This document shows, piece after piece, positions 27,090-36,436 of a stretch of 64,000 nt of DNA. A model generated the notes under the pieces. The model was not told the origin of the DNA. It did not search any database and saw nothing but the letters and a program-made list of their open reading frames with translations. Source of the stretch: JAGTVG01 sp963699805 (GTDB lineage: Bacteria > Bacteroidota > Bacteroidia > Cytophagales > Cyclobacteriaceae); NCBI GenBank assembly GCA_963699805.1, contig CAVOVH010000001.1:575590-639589 (forward strand), written 5' to 3'. How positions within the stretch are numbered: position 1 is the stretch's first letter; every line of letters begins with the position of its first letter. A program made the position numbers and the translations under genes.

Positions 27090-29507
27090 TCATAAATCAA
27101 TCTGATTGATCCCTTCCTTCAGCGGCAGGGATTTATCTCCCCATTTAAAGGTGGCTTGGATGGTTCCGCTCACAATAATGGTTCCTTTCACCTGAAGATC
27201 CCTTTTGTTCAAATTGATCTCGATTTGACCATTAGGATGGGCAAGGGAGGCTTTGATTATTTCCAGGTGTCCGAATTGAGGTTGGATAATCACTTCTTCA
27301 AATCCCGCTTTTAAAGGTCTTATTCCACAAAGGGAAGTAAAAAAGTGAATATTCGGGCTGGTACTCCAGGGATGACAATCGGACCGCTGGCTTTCCCAAT
27401 CCAGGGGAACCTCAGTAAACGTGGTCAGTCCCATATCGATCATATCAAACCAGGGTTGCAGCTGCTCTTTGAAACTTTCCGACATTCCAGTCTGAAAAAT
27501 CGCTTCCAGAAGATAATACCTGAAAAAGAGAGCCACCTGATGCAGGGATCGGTCTTCAACGATCTTTTTCATTAAAATGCGGGCATCCTCACCATCTACG
27601 GCTCCGGAAAGGATTGCCAGGATATTGGAATGTTGAGAATAATCATGAAAATCTGGAGTTTCGGCAAATAGTTGACGGGAAGGGTCATAACATAATTTTT
27701 TAACGGCTTCAATTGTTTTTTTTGATCTTTCCGTATAGGTCTCAGCCTGCTCTGTATTGCCGGTATAATGAGAAATTTCTGCCGCTTTCTGAAGGGCGAT
27801 GGCATATTCCAGGGAAAATAAGGTTGAATTCCCATCATCGATACCTGGAGGAACCCCATTTGGGAAACCTGGTGACCAGTCCACATCATTCCACCATTCT
27901 AATGGCCCTAAAAGTCCATTTTCCTGTATCCTGTCATTGAACCATTCCAGCACATTGTAAATGCCCAGGTTGAACCCGGCTGTAAATTCACGATCTCCGG
28001 CCCACATCATATGATCATGGATCATTTCGATCCATACAAGGGAATAATACGGGATCACCAGGTGGAATGGATTGGGATAACAGGCCAGGGTAAGTCCCTC
28101 CGGTATCCGGCTCCAATCAGTCTGAGTCAATTGATTCCTGACGAGCGCATCATCTCCCGATAGATACAATAAAGACAGGTTATGCACTTTTGAATCTCCC
28201 AGGTATTGCATCTGCTCGTAGTAGGCATCACTTAAAAGGATGTCCTGGGCACAAATACTGGCTGTTCGCCACCCTGGCTCCATCAGATCATTGATTTGGG
28301 GATCATCACAGGCAAAGGACCCTTTGAGATCAATTGGATAAGCAGTAAACCAGTTGTAATAATCATGGATGATCAGGGGTTGATCCTTCGTCTGGATATC
28401 CAGTTGAATAAAACGGTAGGCACGATGAGAGAGGGGACGGAACAGCCTGTTCTCCCCCCCATCACATTCAAATACATCCCGGATTCCTATAAAAACTTTA
28501 TCAGTCAGATCGTTCCGGTTTCCTTTTGATTTTCTATCGGATTCATAAAGTGTTTCGGCATAACCGGCGTGGATTACACTTCCTTTCCCGCCCGAAATTT
28601 TCATTTCCGGATAACCGATGGTCAGGTATTCCTGATCGATCAATATGCTCACCTTTTTATTTTCAGGAATTCTCAGAGAATTTTTTCCATCCAGGAATCC
28701 CTGAGGCACTTCTATTCCTTCATTCCTGGCTATTTTTTGAAATCTTTGTAACCTTTCCTGCAACTGGTTTATGGGTCTGGGCATAAGGAGTTTCCCATTT
28801 GAAAAATTAATCCCGCCGGCATACTGCGAGTCCCTTCCACCTGCATTGTTCGACCAAGCTGCTGGAATCCAATCTTTGTCATCATAATCGATCTTTTCCC
28901 AATCCCATGGATAATTCCCGGCGATTAGGCTATCAGTAAGATTGGCCACATACAAACCGAATGCAACATCCTTTCTACCGATCCAGTCAATGTACTTTGG
29001 ATAATATGCCTTGTTTAAAGACGTCCGCCAACTGCCCGGAGTGGTGTTGACCATGGATTCAGCCCCGCTATGTCCCTGTACGAAAAAATCAGTCCTGGCT
29101 GAGAATTGTGAATACGTTCTTTTGGGTCCAAAATTGACTACCTCAGCCGCCAGGATATTTGTTCCTGTCCGGAGCAATGGCGCCAGGTCAATGGTTTCAT
29201 AATACCAGTGTGTCAGGTCTGATTTGGCGGGGCCTTTTCCGGCATAAATCCCATTGACAAAAAGACGGTACCTGTTATCTGCAGAAATATGAATGATAAA
29301 TTTTTCAGGAACTTTTGTGAGTTCAAAAGATTTGCGAAAAAGGACCACCGCATAATTTCCATCCATGGTCTCCGGGTGCCGGATCCAGGAAGCAGGGTAA
29401 CTTCTGCTTTTCGGAATTGTGCAGGAAGGAAGGTTTTCCAGCAATTGGCTCATGGCCGGACCAGTCAAAAAATAGAGGATCAGGAGAATCGGGAAAGTCT
29501 TTTTCAT
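27090..29507 (-). CDS. GH78-type alpha-L-rhamnosidase, exported
   Basis: Starting at ATG 29507 the product is 805 residues with a signal peptide ending near GPAMSQ. Order of parts: beta-sandwich binding domains (FRKSFELT, ISADNRYRLFVNGIYAGKGP), a second beta domain, an (alpha/alpha)6 barrel and a C-terminal beta domain. The barrel carries LLSDAYYEQMQYLGDSKV, the GH78 general-acid region (family form DCPxREExQYxGD), and WWNDVDWSPGFPNG and DWESQRSDCHPWSTSP around the cleft. It should release terminal alpha-L-rhamnose from pectic or algal polysaccharides such as ulvan. It is a single gene, with long spacers on both sides. The upstream 24 open codons look untranslated. Confidence 0.82.
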   Translation of the reverse strand: MKKTFPILLILYFLTGPAMSQLLENLPSCTIPKSRSYPASWIRHPETMDGNYAVVLFRKSFELTKVPEKFIIHISADNRYRLFVNGIYAGKGPAKSDLTHWYYETIDLAPLLRTGTNILAAEVVNFGPKRTYSQFSARTDFFVQGHSGAESMVNTTPGSWRTSLNKAYYPKYIDWIGRKDVAFGLYVANLTDSLIAGNYPWDWEKIDYDDKDWIPAAWSNNAGGRDSQYAGGINFSNGKLLMPRPINQLQERLQRFQKIARNEGIEVPQGFLDGKNSLRIPENKKVSILIDQEYLTIGYPEMKISGGKGSVIHAGYAETLYESDRKSKGNRNDLTDKVFIGIRDVFECDGGENRLFRPLSHRAYRFIQLDIQTKDQPLIIHDYYNWFTAYPIDLKGSFACDDPQINDLMEPGWRTASICAQDILLSDAYYEQMQYLGDSKVHNLSLLYLSGDDALVRNQLTQTDWSRIPEGLTLACYPNPFHLVIPYYSLVWIEMIHDHMMWAGDREFTAGFNLGIYNVLEWFNDRIQENGLLGPLEWWNDVDWSPGFPNGVPPGIDDGNSTLFSLEYAIALQKAAEISHYTGNTEQAETYTERSKKTIEAVKKLCYDPSRQLFAETPDFHDYSQHSNILAILSGAVDGEDARILMKKIVEDRSLHQVALFFRYYLLEAIFQTGMSESFKEQLQPWFDMIDMGLTTFTEVPLDWESQRSDCHPWSTSPNIHFFTSLCGIRPLKAGFEEVIIQPQFGHLEIIKASLAHPNGQIEINLNKRDLQVKGTIIVSGTIQATFKWGDKSLPLKEGINQIDL

Positions 29508-29887
29508 TTCAGGGAATTTAAAATTCGTAGCATATGATATAAAAATAGGGGGTTTGAATTGAGAAAATGGTTCTTTCATACATAAAAATACAGGCAGATA
29601 AAAATTTCATTATAAAGATCCGGAATTGGATCGTCTTATCGAATGGTTGGATTCATAAATTCAGGGATAAATATAATATTTTAAACCTGTTTTTCCATCC
29701 TCAAATTTCCAAGATGTCTTGATCTGCATCTGCTCATGGGTATTTTTTTACATCATTGGAAAAAATTTGCAGCGCTATATAATAAAAAATGGATAAAATA
29801 ATCACGTTAGATCATTCATCTCAGCTTTTAATCTGGTATCATTTTAGGAGAAAAATCAGGTACCGAATCATAATTATTTAAACAAGA
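29508..29887. other. Intergenic region, nothing specific
   Basis: The 380 bp between the divergent rhamnosidase and SHOCT-remnant genes are A/T-rich. I find no strong promoter, hairpin or small gene beyond a short GATCC/GGATC inverted pair near 29622. Confidence 0.4.
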
Positions 29888-30131
29888 ATGAAAATATTTG
29901 GACAAAGTTTCGGGGTGGCACTTGCCTGGATTGGTGGGGTTGCGGTATTGACCATTCTTTTCTGGATTATGATCAGGATGTCAGATCCATCGAAAAATAA
30001 GTAGAATCCGAGCCTGAAAGCGGATCAGGAGAAAGATCCAAAAAAACATTCTTCTGGACAAGTTTGCATGGGGAGAAATCAGTCGAAAGGAATTTGATAA
30101 CCAGATCAGAAAATACAGCAATTCATCCTAA
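29888..30131 (+). pseudogene. Broken small membrane protein with SHOCT domain
   Basis: ATG 29888 opens a 38-codon frame with one transmembrane helix (ALAWIGGVAVLTILFWIMI) ending at TAG 30002. Read past that stop, the frame gives a short linker, and in the frame entered one base later (after the run of seven A at 30040-30046) comes ILLDKFAWGEISRKEFDNQI, a clear SHOCT-type C-terminal oligomerisation motif, ending at TAA 30129. TM-plus-SHOCT is a normal small-protein layout, so this looks like one gene broken by a nonsense change and a one-base insertion. The 38-residue piece might still be made. Confidence 0.6.
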
Positions 30132-30239
30132 AAATAAATTCTATCTAATGCATGTAAAACATGAAAACGAAAATATTTTAACATTTCGTTCAGGTGAATC
30201 GTTTACTTAACGGTAGTATCTGGGCTTAAATTTAAGACT

Positions 30240-30818
30240 ATGTATCATTTAATTTTCGGGATACTTCTGTTGATCAGCAGTTATTCAAATGTCCCTTCCA
30301 ATCAGGTGGATGAAAAAATCAATGGAAAATGGAGGGTCATTCCGGAAAAATCATCTTTTGAATTCAAAATTCCGGTAATGTTCATTTTCCCGGTCACAGG
30401 AACTTTTACAGGAGTGAATGGAACGGTCGAAATTTCCAGCGACTTATACGAAGTGGCAGTGGATCTCACCATAGATCCTTCCACCATCGATACCGGGAAT
30501 GATAAAAGGGATGATCATCTGCGGAGTGAGGATTTTTTTAATGTTAAAAAATATCCTGTAATCTCATTTTCGGCTTCAAAGATATCGCGGCAGGCCACCG
30601 GTGGTGAATACTCGGTGGAAGGGGAACTGACCATCAAAGATGTGACAAACGATATTGTTGTTCCCATCACCCTGGAAGGGATTAATTCAGAAGGGGAGGT
30701 TGTTTTCAGTGGTTCCAAAAATATTAACAGGCGGGAGTTCCATATTGACTATTCCGGAAGGGGGGTAGAAGATGTGGCGGAAGTGGATTTTACGATCGTG
30801 GCTGCTAAGATCGATTGA
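30240..30818 (+). CDS. YceI-family protein, exported
   Basis: The 192-residue product has a short signal peptide and one YceI domain: KWRVIPEKSSFEFKI at the start of the lipocalin-like barrel, the HLRSEDFFNVKKYPVISF signature near residue 95, and GELTIKDVTNDIVVPITLEG later. YceI proteins bind isoprenoid or other lipid-like molecules in the periplasm, and some respond to stress. GSKNINRREFHIDYSG replaces the more usual a/gRxdfGL strand. It stands alone, 109 bp after the SHOCT remnant, and is followed by a 16-unit 8-nt repeat. Confidence 0.88.
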   Translation: MYHLIFGILLLISSYSNVPSNQVDEKINGKWRVIPEKSSFEFKIPVMFIFPVTGTFTGVNGTVEISSDLYEVAVDLTIDPSTIDTGNDKRDDHLRSEDFFNVKKYPVISFSASKISRQATGGEYSVEGELTIKDVTNDIVVPITLEGINSEGEVVFSGSKNINRREFHIDYSGRGVEDVAEVDFTIVAAKID

Positions 30819-31257
30819 AAACCTGAAAGGATGGAGAGTGGGATGCACAGGAGAACCTAGATCAGTAGATCAGTGGATCAGTAAAACAGTAGATCAGTAA
30901 AACAGTAGATCAGTAAAACAGTAAAACAGTAGAACAGTAGAACAGTAGAACAGTAGAACAGTAGAACAGTAGAACAGTAGACCGGTGAACTGGAAGACTG
31001 GTGTCTCGTTTTTTGTCCTGAAAAAAGTTAATGCCCTTTGGCATCCCTTTGGAACATGTTTAATATTTAATCGTGGCATCAATTTACATTCATTATTTTT
31101 TCATGGTCTAAAAAAGTAATTTCAATTGATCATGTTCGTCTTTCAATTTACCAATTCCCCGATTAGGCGATTCCCCATTTCTCCAGTCCCATATCCAATA
31201 ACATCATGAAAGAAATTCGCAAATAGTAGTTCGTTTTTCTCTCTGGAGTATTATTTA
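30819..31257. other. Convergent intergenic region with an octamer array
   Basis: The 439 bp separate convergent YceI and PfkB genes. The octamer array takes up 30859-30986; the remainder is A/T-rich with no clear terminator or gene. Confidence 0.5.
30859..30986. repeat. Octanucleotide tandem array, 16 units
   Basis: Sixteen 8-nt units fill 128 bp exactly: AGATCAGT (four), GGATCAGT (one), AAAACAGT (four), AGAACAGT (six) and a final AGACCGGT. On the plus strand 14 of the 15 unit junctions create TAG or TAA, and because 8 is not a multiple of 3 the stops fall in all frames. It begins 40 bp after the YceI stop. Open frames across it are artefacts. Confidence 0.9.
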
Positions 31258-32361
31258 TTACCAGGTTTTAAGGTATTCGATAATTTCATCAATGGATGGA
31301 CTTTTACCATTTTTCACGTAAGCCCCCGAGGTAGCCATTCCCAGGATCATACTTTCCTCTGTGGTAAGTCCAGTCAGGTAACCCGTACAGAAGCCGGCAT
31401 TCAGGTTATCACCGCCCCCCGTTGATATTTTAGGTTCTTTTACGACATGGCCTTCTAGCATCGTAATCCCGGAATTCTGTACCAGGATGCTTCTGTCGGT
31501 AGGATGGATGAGGAGTCCGTCGATTGATAATTTGGAAAAAATACGCTTCCCGATACTTTCCAGATCCGTATGATCCGGAGTTGCTCCCTCGTTCAGAATA
31601 TCATATAATTTCAAGGTCTCATTTTCATTGAGCCCGAGAATCACCGGTCCATGTGGGGTGTGCTGTTTGATCACTTCGAGAACTTCCAGCAAATCATTGA
31701 TGCTTTTTTTACTTGGATCAGCCAGATCAAAGAACAACAATTTTTTTCTCGGACTGCCAGACAGAATATTTCTCAGGATTCCTCTCCAGACGTCTGTGGC
31801 ATGATCGGGATTGCACCAACCTACCAGTGCGAGGATAGAACTGGCATCCATATTTTCCTGTAAAATATCAATGCCAATGACGGAGCTTACATATTGCCAG
31901 TTGATTTTCCGGAAGGTGCTAAGTTCGGAGAGGATCATTTTCCCGTCATTGAATTCCAGTGCATTGGTCTCTGCCGGATCTCCGATAGAAAGGAGAGACA
32001 CTTTCGGATGCAGATTTTTATATTCAGGATGAATGACAGGATATCCTCCATTGCCCAGACAAACCGATTGAATACCCAGGTGGCCCAGCGCATTAGACAT
32101 GATGGGCGCATTGCCCCCTAATTTGATTTCCTGGGTGACCAGCTCAACTTGTCCGCTTTTACCGGCGGCCCGGGCAATCCTTTCCGAAAAATCAGTGAGG
32201 GTGGAATAATATATAACTTCCGTTGCCGTTCTGGATTGAACTGCTTTCTGGATCTTATCGATATAGCCATCAAATCCTACAAATATTTTATCCGTAATGA
32301 TTTTTTCTTTGAGTTCTCTGAGTTTCCGGATCAGTTCAGGAAGATATTTTTTTGAATTCAT
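31258..32361 (-). CDS. PfkB-family carbohydrate kinase, divergent
   Basis: The 367-residue product shows the PfkB fold: KIFVGFDGYIDKI at the start, LGGNAPIMSNALGHLG as the substrate loop, and STGGGDNLNAGFCTGYL as the anion-hole motif with the catalytic Asp. The last motif reads GGGDN where ribokinases have GAGD plus a small residue, and the protein is about 60 residues longer than RbsK. It phosphorylates a sugar or nucleoside in the cytoplasm. It is last in a minus-strand operon with a GRP sugar porter and RbsK (10-bp gap), so it probably handles another product of the same pathway. Substrate unknown. Confidence 0.78.
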   Translation of the reverse strand: MNSKKYLPELIRKLRELKEKIITDKIFVGFDGYIDKIQKAVQSRTATEVIYYSTLTDFSERIARAAGKSGQVELVTQEIKLGGNAPIMSNALGHLGIQSVCLGNGGYPVIHPEYKNLHPKVSLLSIGDPAETNALEFNDGKMILSELSTFRKINWQYVSSVIGIDILQENMDASSILALVGWCNPDHATDVWRGILRNILSGSPRKKLLFFDLADPSKKSINDLLEVLEVIKQHTPHGPVILGLNENETLKLYDILNEGATPDHTDLESIGKRIFSKLSIDGLLIHPTDRSILVQNSGITMLEGHVVKEPKISTGGGDNLNAGFCTGYLTGLTTEESMILGMATSGAYVKNGKSPSIDEIIEYLKTW

Positions 32362-32371
32362 TGTAAAAAAA

Positions 32372-33295
32372 TCAGGAAAAATAGTTAATTAAAAAATCAT
32401 CAATTTCACTTTTTGTCGGGGCGGAAGGTTGTGCACCCAGCTTGGTGACACATAAAGCCGAAGCAGCGCTGGAAAACCGGACGGCCTCCTTTAAAGAAAG
32501 ATCATTTGCCAATCCGACGGCCAAATTTCCACAATAAACATCTCCAGCGGCAGTTGCATCGATGGCATTCACCGGAAAGGCGTCGATATATCCTTTAAAT
32601 TCCTTTGAGCTGATAAAGGATCCTTTCACTCCCAGGGTAATGATCACGGTTTCTACCCCCTTGTCGTGAAGGACTCCCGCAGCCACAGAGGCATTCTCAT
32701 AGTCCACATTCGAAATGCCTGAAATAAACTGGGCTTCTGTCTCATTGACCACCAGGATGGATACCATTTTCAGATGATGATCATCCAATGGCTTTGCCGG
32801 TGCCAGATTCAGAATGATGGTTTTATTGGTTGCTTTTTCCAGGATATATTCCACGGTATCGGTGAGCATTTCATATTGAAGCAGGATGATCTCCGATTCA
32901 TCCAGTATCGAGCTGATTTGATCGATATGATCTCTTTTCAACGCATAATTGGCACCTGGTGCCACGGAAAGATAATTATCACCATCCCCTCCGATCATGA
33001 TCAGGGCCGTTCCGGTGGGGATGTCCGGAATGGAGAAGATATGTTCCGTTTGAATTCCATCCCTCTGATAATTTTTGATCATGGAAGCACCATAATGATC
33101 GTTTCCCACGCAACTTACAAAAGTCACATTGCCTCCCCCTCTGGCAGCTGCAACGGCCTGGTTGGCTCCTTTCCCCCCAAATGTTTGAAGAAATTCACAA
33201 TCAGTCACAGTCTCCCCTTTATTGGGAAGCCGGTCCATTTTCATGATCAGATCAACATTCGAACTTCCGATTACCAGGATTCTTTTTTTCTCCAT
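32372..33295 (-). CDS. rbsK: Ribokinase
   Basis: The 307-residue product follows the ribokinase layout closely: VIGSSNVDLIMKMDRLPNKGET at the start, FGGKGANQAVAAARGGG (PfkB signature 1), GTALIMI, ILNLAPAKPL, VNETEA, and DATAAGDVYCGNLAVGL (signature 2 with the catalytic Asp). It makes ribose-5-phosphate from ribose and ATP in the cytoplasm. It sits 2 bp after the sugar porter gene and 10 bp before a second PfkB kinase, a tight operon. Another pentose or deoxyribose substrate is possible, but family match to RbsK is strong. Confidence 0.87.
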   Translation of the reverse strand: MEKKRILVIGSSNVDLIMKMDRLPNKGETVTDCEFLQTFGGKGANQAVAAARGGGNVTFVSCVGNDHYGASMIKNYQRDGIQTEHIFSIPDIPTGTALIMIGGDGDNYLSVAPGANYALKRDHIDQISSILDESEIILLQYEMLTDTVEYILEKATNKTIILNLAPAKPLDDHHLKMVSILVVNETEAQFISGISNVDYENASVAAGVLHDKGVETVIITLGVKGSFISSKEFKGYIDAFPVNAIDATAAGDVYCGNLAVGLANDLSLKEAVRFSSAASALCVTKLGAQPSAPTKSEIDDFLINYFS

Positions 33296-33297
33296 TG

Positions 33298-34302
33298 TTA
33301 ATTCAGCCTTGCGATGATGATTAAACTTAAACCAATGATAAAAAACAAAAACATGAAAAGGATCATGTTATTCGTTCCTTTGGGTGCTTCCTTGAATTCC
33401 TTCCAGATAAATACGCCCCAGGCCGCTGCGACCATGGTGGCTCCCTGACCCAGGCCATAGGAAATGGCGAAACCGGCCTGCTCGGATGCCAGTATGCTGA
33501 AAGACATCCCGATGCACCAGATCACTCCCCCCAGGATCCCGATCCAATGGAGACGTGCAGTGCCCAGTTTGAAATAATCAGCGTAGGTGACGGCCACCCC
33601 TTTCAATGGTTTATACATGAACAGGGTATTCCACAGGAAGTTGGAGATCAGAATTCCGATTGAGAAAATAAAGACAGCGGTATAAGGGGTTAATTTACCT
33701 TCCACTGGATCCATAAAGTTTTCTGACATCGAGGCTGCTACAAAACGGTAAAAAAAGCCCATGGCGATCCCGGCAATGATTGAAATGACGATCCCTTTTG
33801 TGGAGGTGGACCCGGATTTTTTGGGAAGTCGCTTATAGGCAAATGCGTCCAGAATGATAGCTACCACTACAAAACCAACCCCGATAAAAAGCAAGAGCGG
33901 GTCACCGACCGGGGTGGCCATATAATTGACTATCACCCCCCACACCAGGGCGATCCCGATCCCGATCGGGAATGCAACCGCCATCCCGGCAATGTCGATG
34001 GCTGCCACAAGTAATAAATTGGCAATATTGAAGACAACTCCACCGATGAAAGCTGAAAAAAGATAGGAGGCCTTGGCCTGCAGGAGATCGGGGATAAAAC
34101 TTCTCCCGGATTCACCGGCACTTCCGAGTGTAAGGGCAAAAATGAGAGCAAGCAGGACAACCCCCAAGGTATAATCCCAATAAAATAATTGGAATGGCCA
34201 TTTCTGGGTAGCCATTTTCTGTGTATTGGCCCAGGATCCCCAGCAGATCATCGTGACAAATAGAAGGATCACCGCAACGAGATAGGAATGTATGATTACC
34301 AT
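33298..34302 (-). CDS. GRP-family sugar porter (RbsU/GlcU-like)
   Basis: From ATG 34302 the product is 334 residues with ten predicted helices in two repeats, as in the glucose/ribose porter branch of the drug/metabolite transporter superfamily. Recognisable points: MICWGSWANTQKM in helix 1, FYWDYTLGV, AGMAVAFPIGIGIALVWGVIVNY and GFAISYGLGQGATMVAAAWGVFIWKEF near the end. It imports a monosaccharide across the inner membrane. It leads an operon with ribokinase and a second PfkB kinase, so ribose or a ribose-like sugar is the likely cargo. The open frame extends 20 codons upstream to 34362, but the helix-leading Met at 34302 fits better. Confidence 0.83.
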   Translation of the reverse strand: MVIIHSYLVAVILLFVTMICWGSWANTQKMATQKWPFQLFYWDYTLGVVLLALIFALTLGSAGESGRSFIPDLLQAKASYLFSAFIGGVVFNIANLLLVAAIDIAGMAVAFPIGIGIALVWGVIVNYMATPVGDPLLLFIGVGFVVVAIILDAFAYKRLPKKSGSTSTKGIVISIIAGIAMGFFYRFVAASMSENFMDPVEGKLTPYTAVFIFSIGILISNFLWNTLFMYKPLKGVAVTYADYFKLGTARLHWIGILGGVIWCIGMSFSILASEQAGFAISYGLGQGATMVAAAWGVFIWKEFKEAPKGTNNMILFMFLFFIIGLSLIIIARLN

Positions 34303-34443
34303 GGTTTCATAATTTGCGGGGAATTTAATAAAATAATTGTTAAAGGATGATTTATGGGTCAAAAAATAGGAAATTGCTGGTCTTTATTTTTTCTGATGGG
34401 AATAAAAAACTAAATTACCCGGGCGATCATTAAACGAAAAAAT

Positions 34444-36174
34444 ATGATGAGTTCTGAATGTTCATTTTTTACAAAATCTATTACACAAAGCTGGATTTTA
34501 TCCGGACTGGTATTTTTCGTATTTCTTTTAATCAATGGATGTTCCCATCCTGATGTCAAGGAGATACTCGTATTTCAGGCGGTGGATCCACTTGAGAAGA
34601 TCTTTAAGGAAACCGCATTTTTTAATGAAAAGGAAGCCCTGGCATTGACGGCCCGTGGAGAGCATGCAAGTTTCCAGTTTGTAGTCCGGTCACAGCAGAA
34701 CGTTTCCTCCCTGAAGCTTGAAGTTACAGGTCTCAAATATGAAGATCAGGTTATTTCGGATATCCGGGTGGGATATGTCGATTTTGTCAGGATCGGCAGG
34801 AATACACCCAATCCATCCCGGGATAAATTAAATACGATCAACGGACTATATCCAGATCCGATCCGTATAGCGGAAAGTGTGGATATCTCCGCTAACGAAA
34901 CACAATCCATCTGGGTCACCATTTCGATACCTGCCGATGTGCCTGTAGGACGGTATGAGGGTAATGTAACCTTGACGGGTGAGATCCAGGGCCATCCGTT
35001 CGAGCTGACAAGGCCGATCGGGGTGCAGGTGTATCCTGTAACCATCCACAATACCAGTCTCTGGGTGACTAACTGGTATTCCACTTCCCCTCACAATCTG
35101 GAACTTGTGTTCGGGCAGTCAGGGATCAAACCATATTCAGACCGTTACTGGACATTTGTAAAGTTATTGGCGGATAAAATGGCCGAATACCGTCAGAATG
35201 TAGCGCTTATTTCTCCGCTCATGTTGGCTGAATATTCCATTGACCAGGATGGTGCATACAAAATTGATTTTGCCAGATTCGATCAAACGGTTGAAATTTT
35301 CAAAGAGGCTGGGGTGATCGGCCGGATTGAAGGAGGACATATCGGCACCCGGGAAGGAGGCTGGATCAGTGATTTTGAAGTATTTGTTCCAAAGGTTGAA
35401 GAGGATACTACTTATTTTGAAAAATACCCGATGTCCTCGGATTCAGCGCAGCAGTTTTATTCGAAATTCATCCCGGAATTGATGGAGCATTTGAAAGAAA
35501 AAGGTTGGGACAAAATCTATATGCAACACCTGATGGATGAACCCATTCCGGAAAATATTGATACGTACGTGGAAGTGGCCCGGTTTGTTGAAAAGCTTGC
35601 TCCGGATCTGAAGATCGTTGAGGCATGTCATTCGAAGGACCTTGACAATACGGTGGATATTTGGGTACCACAGCTCGATTACATGGATCAGGATTATGAA
35701 TTTTATAAAAAAAGAGCGGAAGCGGGGGATGAGATCTGGTTTTATACCTGCCTGAATCCAAAAGGGGAATACGCCAACCGATTCATCGAACTGCCTTTGA
35801 TCAAAACAAGGCTTCTGCACTGGATCAATTACAGGTACCATATTCCGGGATACCTTCACTGGGGACTCGATTTCTGGAGGGAGGATCCTTATGATGAAAC
35901 CACCTCAATACAAACTGAAGGGGGGACCATTCTTCCGGGGGGTGATGCATGGATCGTATATCCGGGTGACAGCGCCATCAACAGTTCCATTCGATTGGAA
36001 GCCATGCGGGATGGGATCGTGGATTACGAACTCCTGAAAATGCTGGAGGTGAAATATCCGGATGAGGCAGCAGAACTTGCCCGGCAGGTGGTCTACCGTT
36101 TCGATTATTATGACATCAACATTGAAGCCTTCCGGGAAAAAAGAAAGCAGATCCTGGAGATGTTGAGTGAGTAA
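34444..36174 (+). CDS. DUF4091/GH123-like glycoside hydrolase lipoprotein
   Basis: The 576-residue product has a lipoprotein signal (lipobox LINGC), an N-terminal beta-sandwich to about residue 190 (SLKLEVTGLKY, VDISANETQSIWVTISIPADVPVGRYEG) and a C-terminal TIM barrel of the DUF4091 family, ending with SIRLEAMRDGIVDYELLKML. The barrel carries MQHLMDEP, whose Asp-Glu pair matches the catalytic pair of GH123 beta-N-acetylgalactosaminidases, which use substrate-assisted catalysis. Conservation of both domains suggests an exo-acting hydrolase at the cell envelope. Substrate is open: GH123 acts on GalNAc, but most DUF4091 proteins are untested. It is transcribed away from the sugar porter operon. 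Confidence 0.78.
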   Translation: MMSSECSFFTKSITQSWILSGLVFFVFLLINGCSHPDVKEILVFQAVDPLEKIFKETAFFNEKEALALTARGEHASFQFVVRSQQNVSSLKLEVTGLKYEDQVISDIRVGYVDFVRIGRNTPNPSRDKLNTINGLYPDPIRIAESVDISANETQSIWVTISIPADVPVGRYEGNVTLTGEIQGHPFELTRPIGVQVYPVTIHNTSLWVTNWYSTSPHNLELVFGQSGIKPYSDRYWTFVKLLADKMAEYRQNVALISPLMLAEYSIDQDGAYKIDFARFDQTVEIFKEAGVIGRIEGGHIGTREGGWISDFEVFVPKVEEDTTYFEKYPMSSDSAQQFYSKFIPELMEHLKEKGWDKIYMQHLMDEPIPENIDTYVEVARFVEKLAPDLKIVEACHSKDLDNTVDIWVPQLDYMDQDYEFYKKRAEAGDEIWFYTCLNPKGEYANRFIELPLIKTRLLHWINYRYHIPGYLHWGLDFWREDPYDETTSIQTEGGTILPGGDAWIVYPGDSAINSSIRLEAMRDGIVDYELLKMLEVKYPDEAAELARQVVYRFDYYDINIEAFREKRKQILEMLSE

Positions 36175-36192
36175 CTCATTTTGTTATCACAA

Positions 36193-36212
36193 CCCCGAAA
36201 TAAAAATCGGGG
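36193..36212. terminator. Hairpin after the DUF4091 gene
   Basis: CCCCGA (36193-36198) pairs with TCGGGG (36207-36212) over an 8-nt A-rich loop, 18 bp past the stop. The following 90 bp hold a TGTCATT...AATGACA long-loop inverted pair of the dispersed palindrome kind. No T run follows. Confidence 0.4.
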
Positions 36213-36436
36213 GAGTGGATCTGGTTGCGTGTCATTGTTCTTCCGGTCCTAGCGTAAGGTTCGCTTAGAAGTCAAGATCAGATTTCGCCATACGTCGAAA
36301 TGACAATAGTATCTGTGGTTATCACGATGTTTAAGAGAGGGCTTTGATTAAATGTCCTTTTTTTCTGGGTGAAGTGCGAGATTTGAAAAAGCCTCATTTA
36401 CTTGTTCAACAATCATTAGAGATAATGGCAGTATCC

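Noticed and set aside
30894..31082. Minus-strand open frame rich in Leu/Phe/Tyr/Cys
   Set aside because: It is a translation of the octamer array; composition follows from the repeat.
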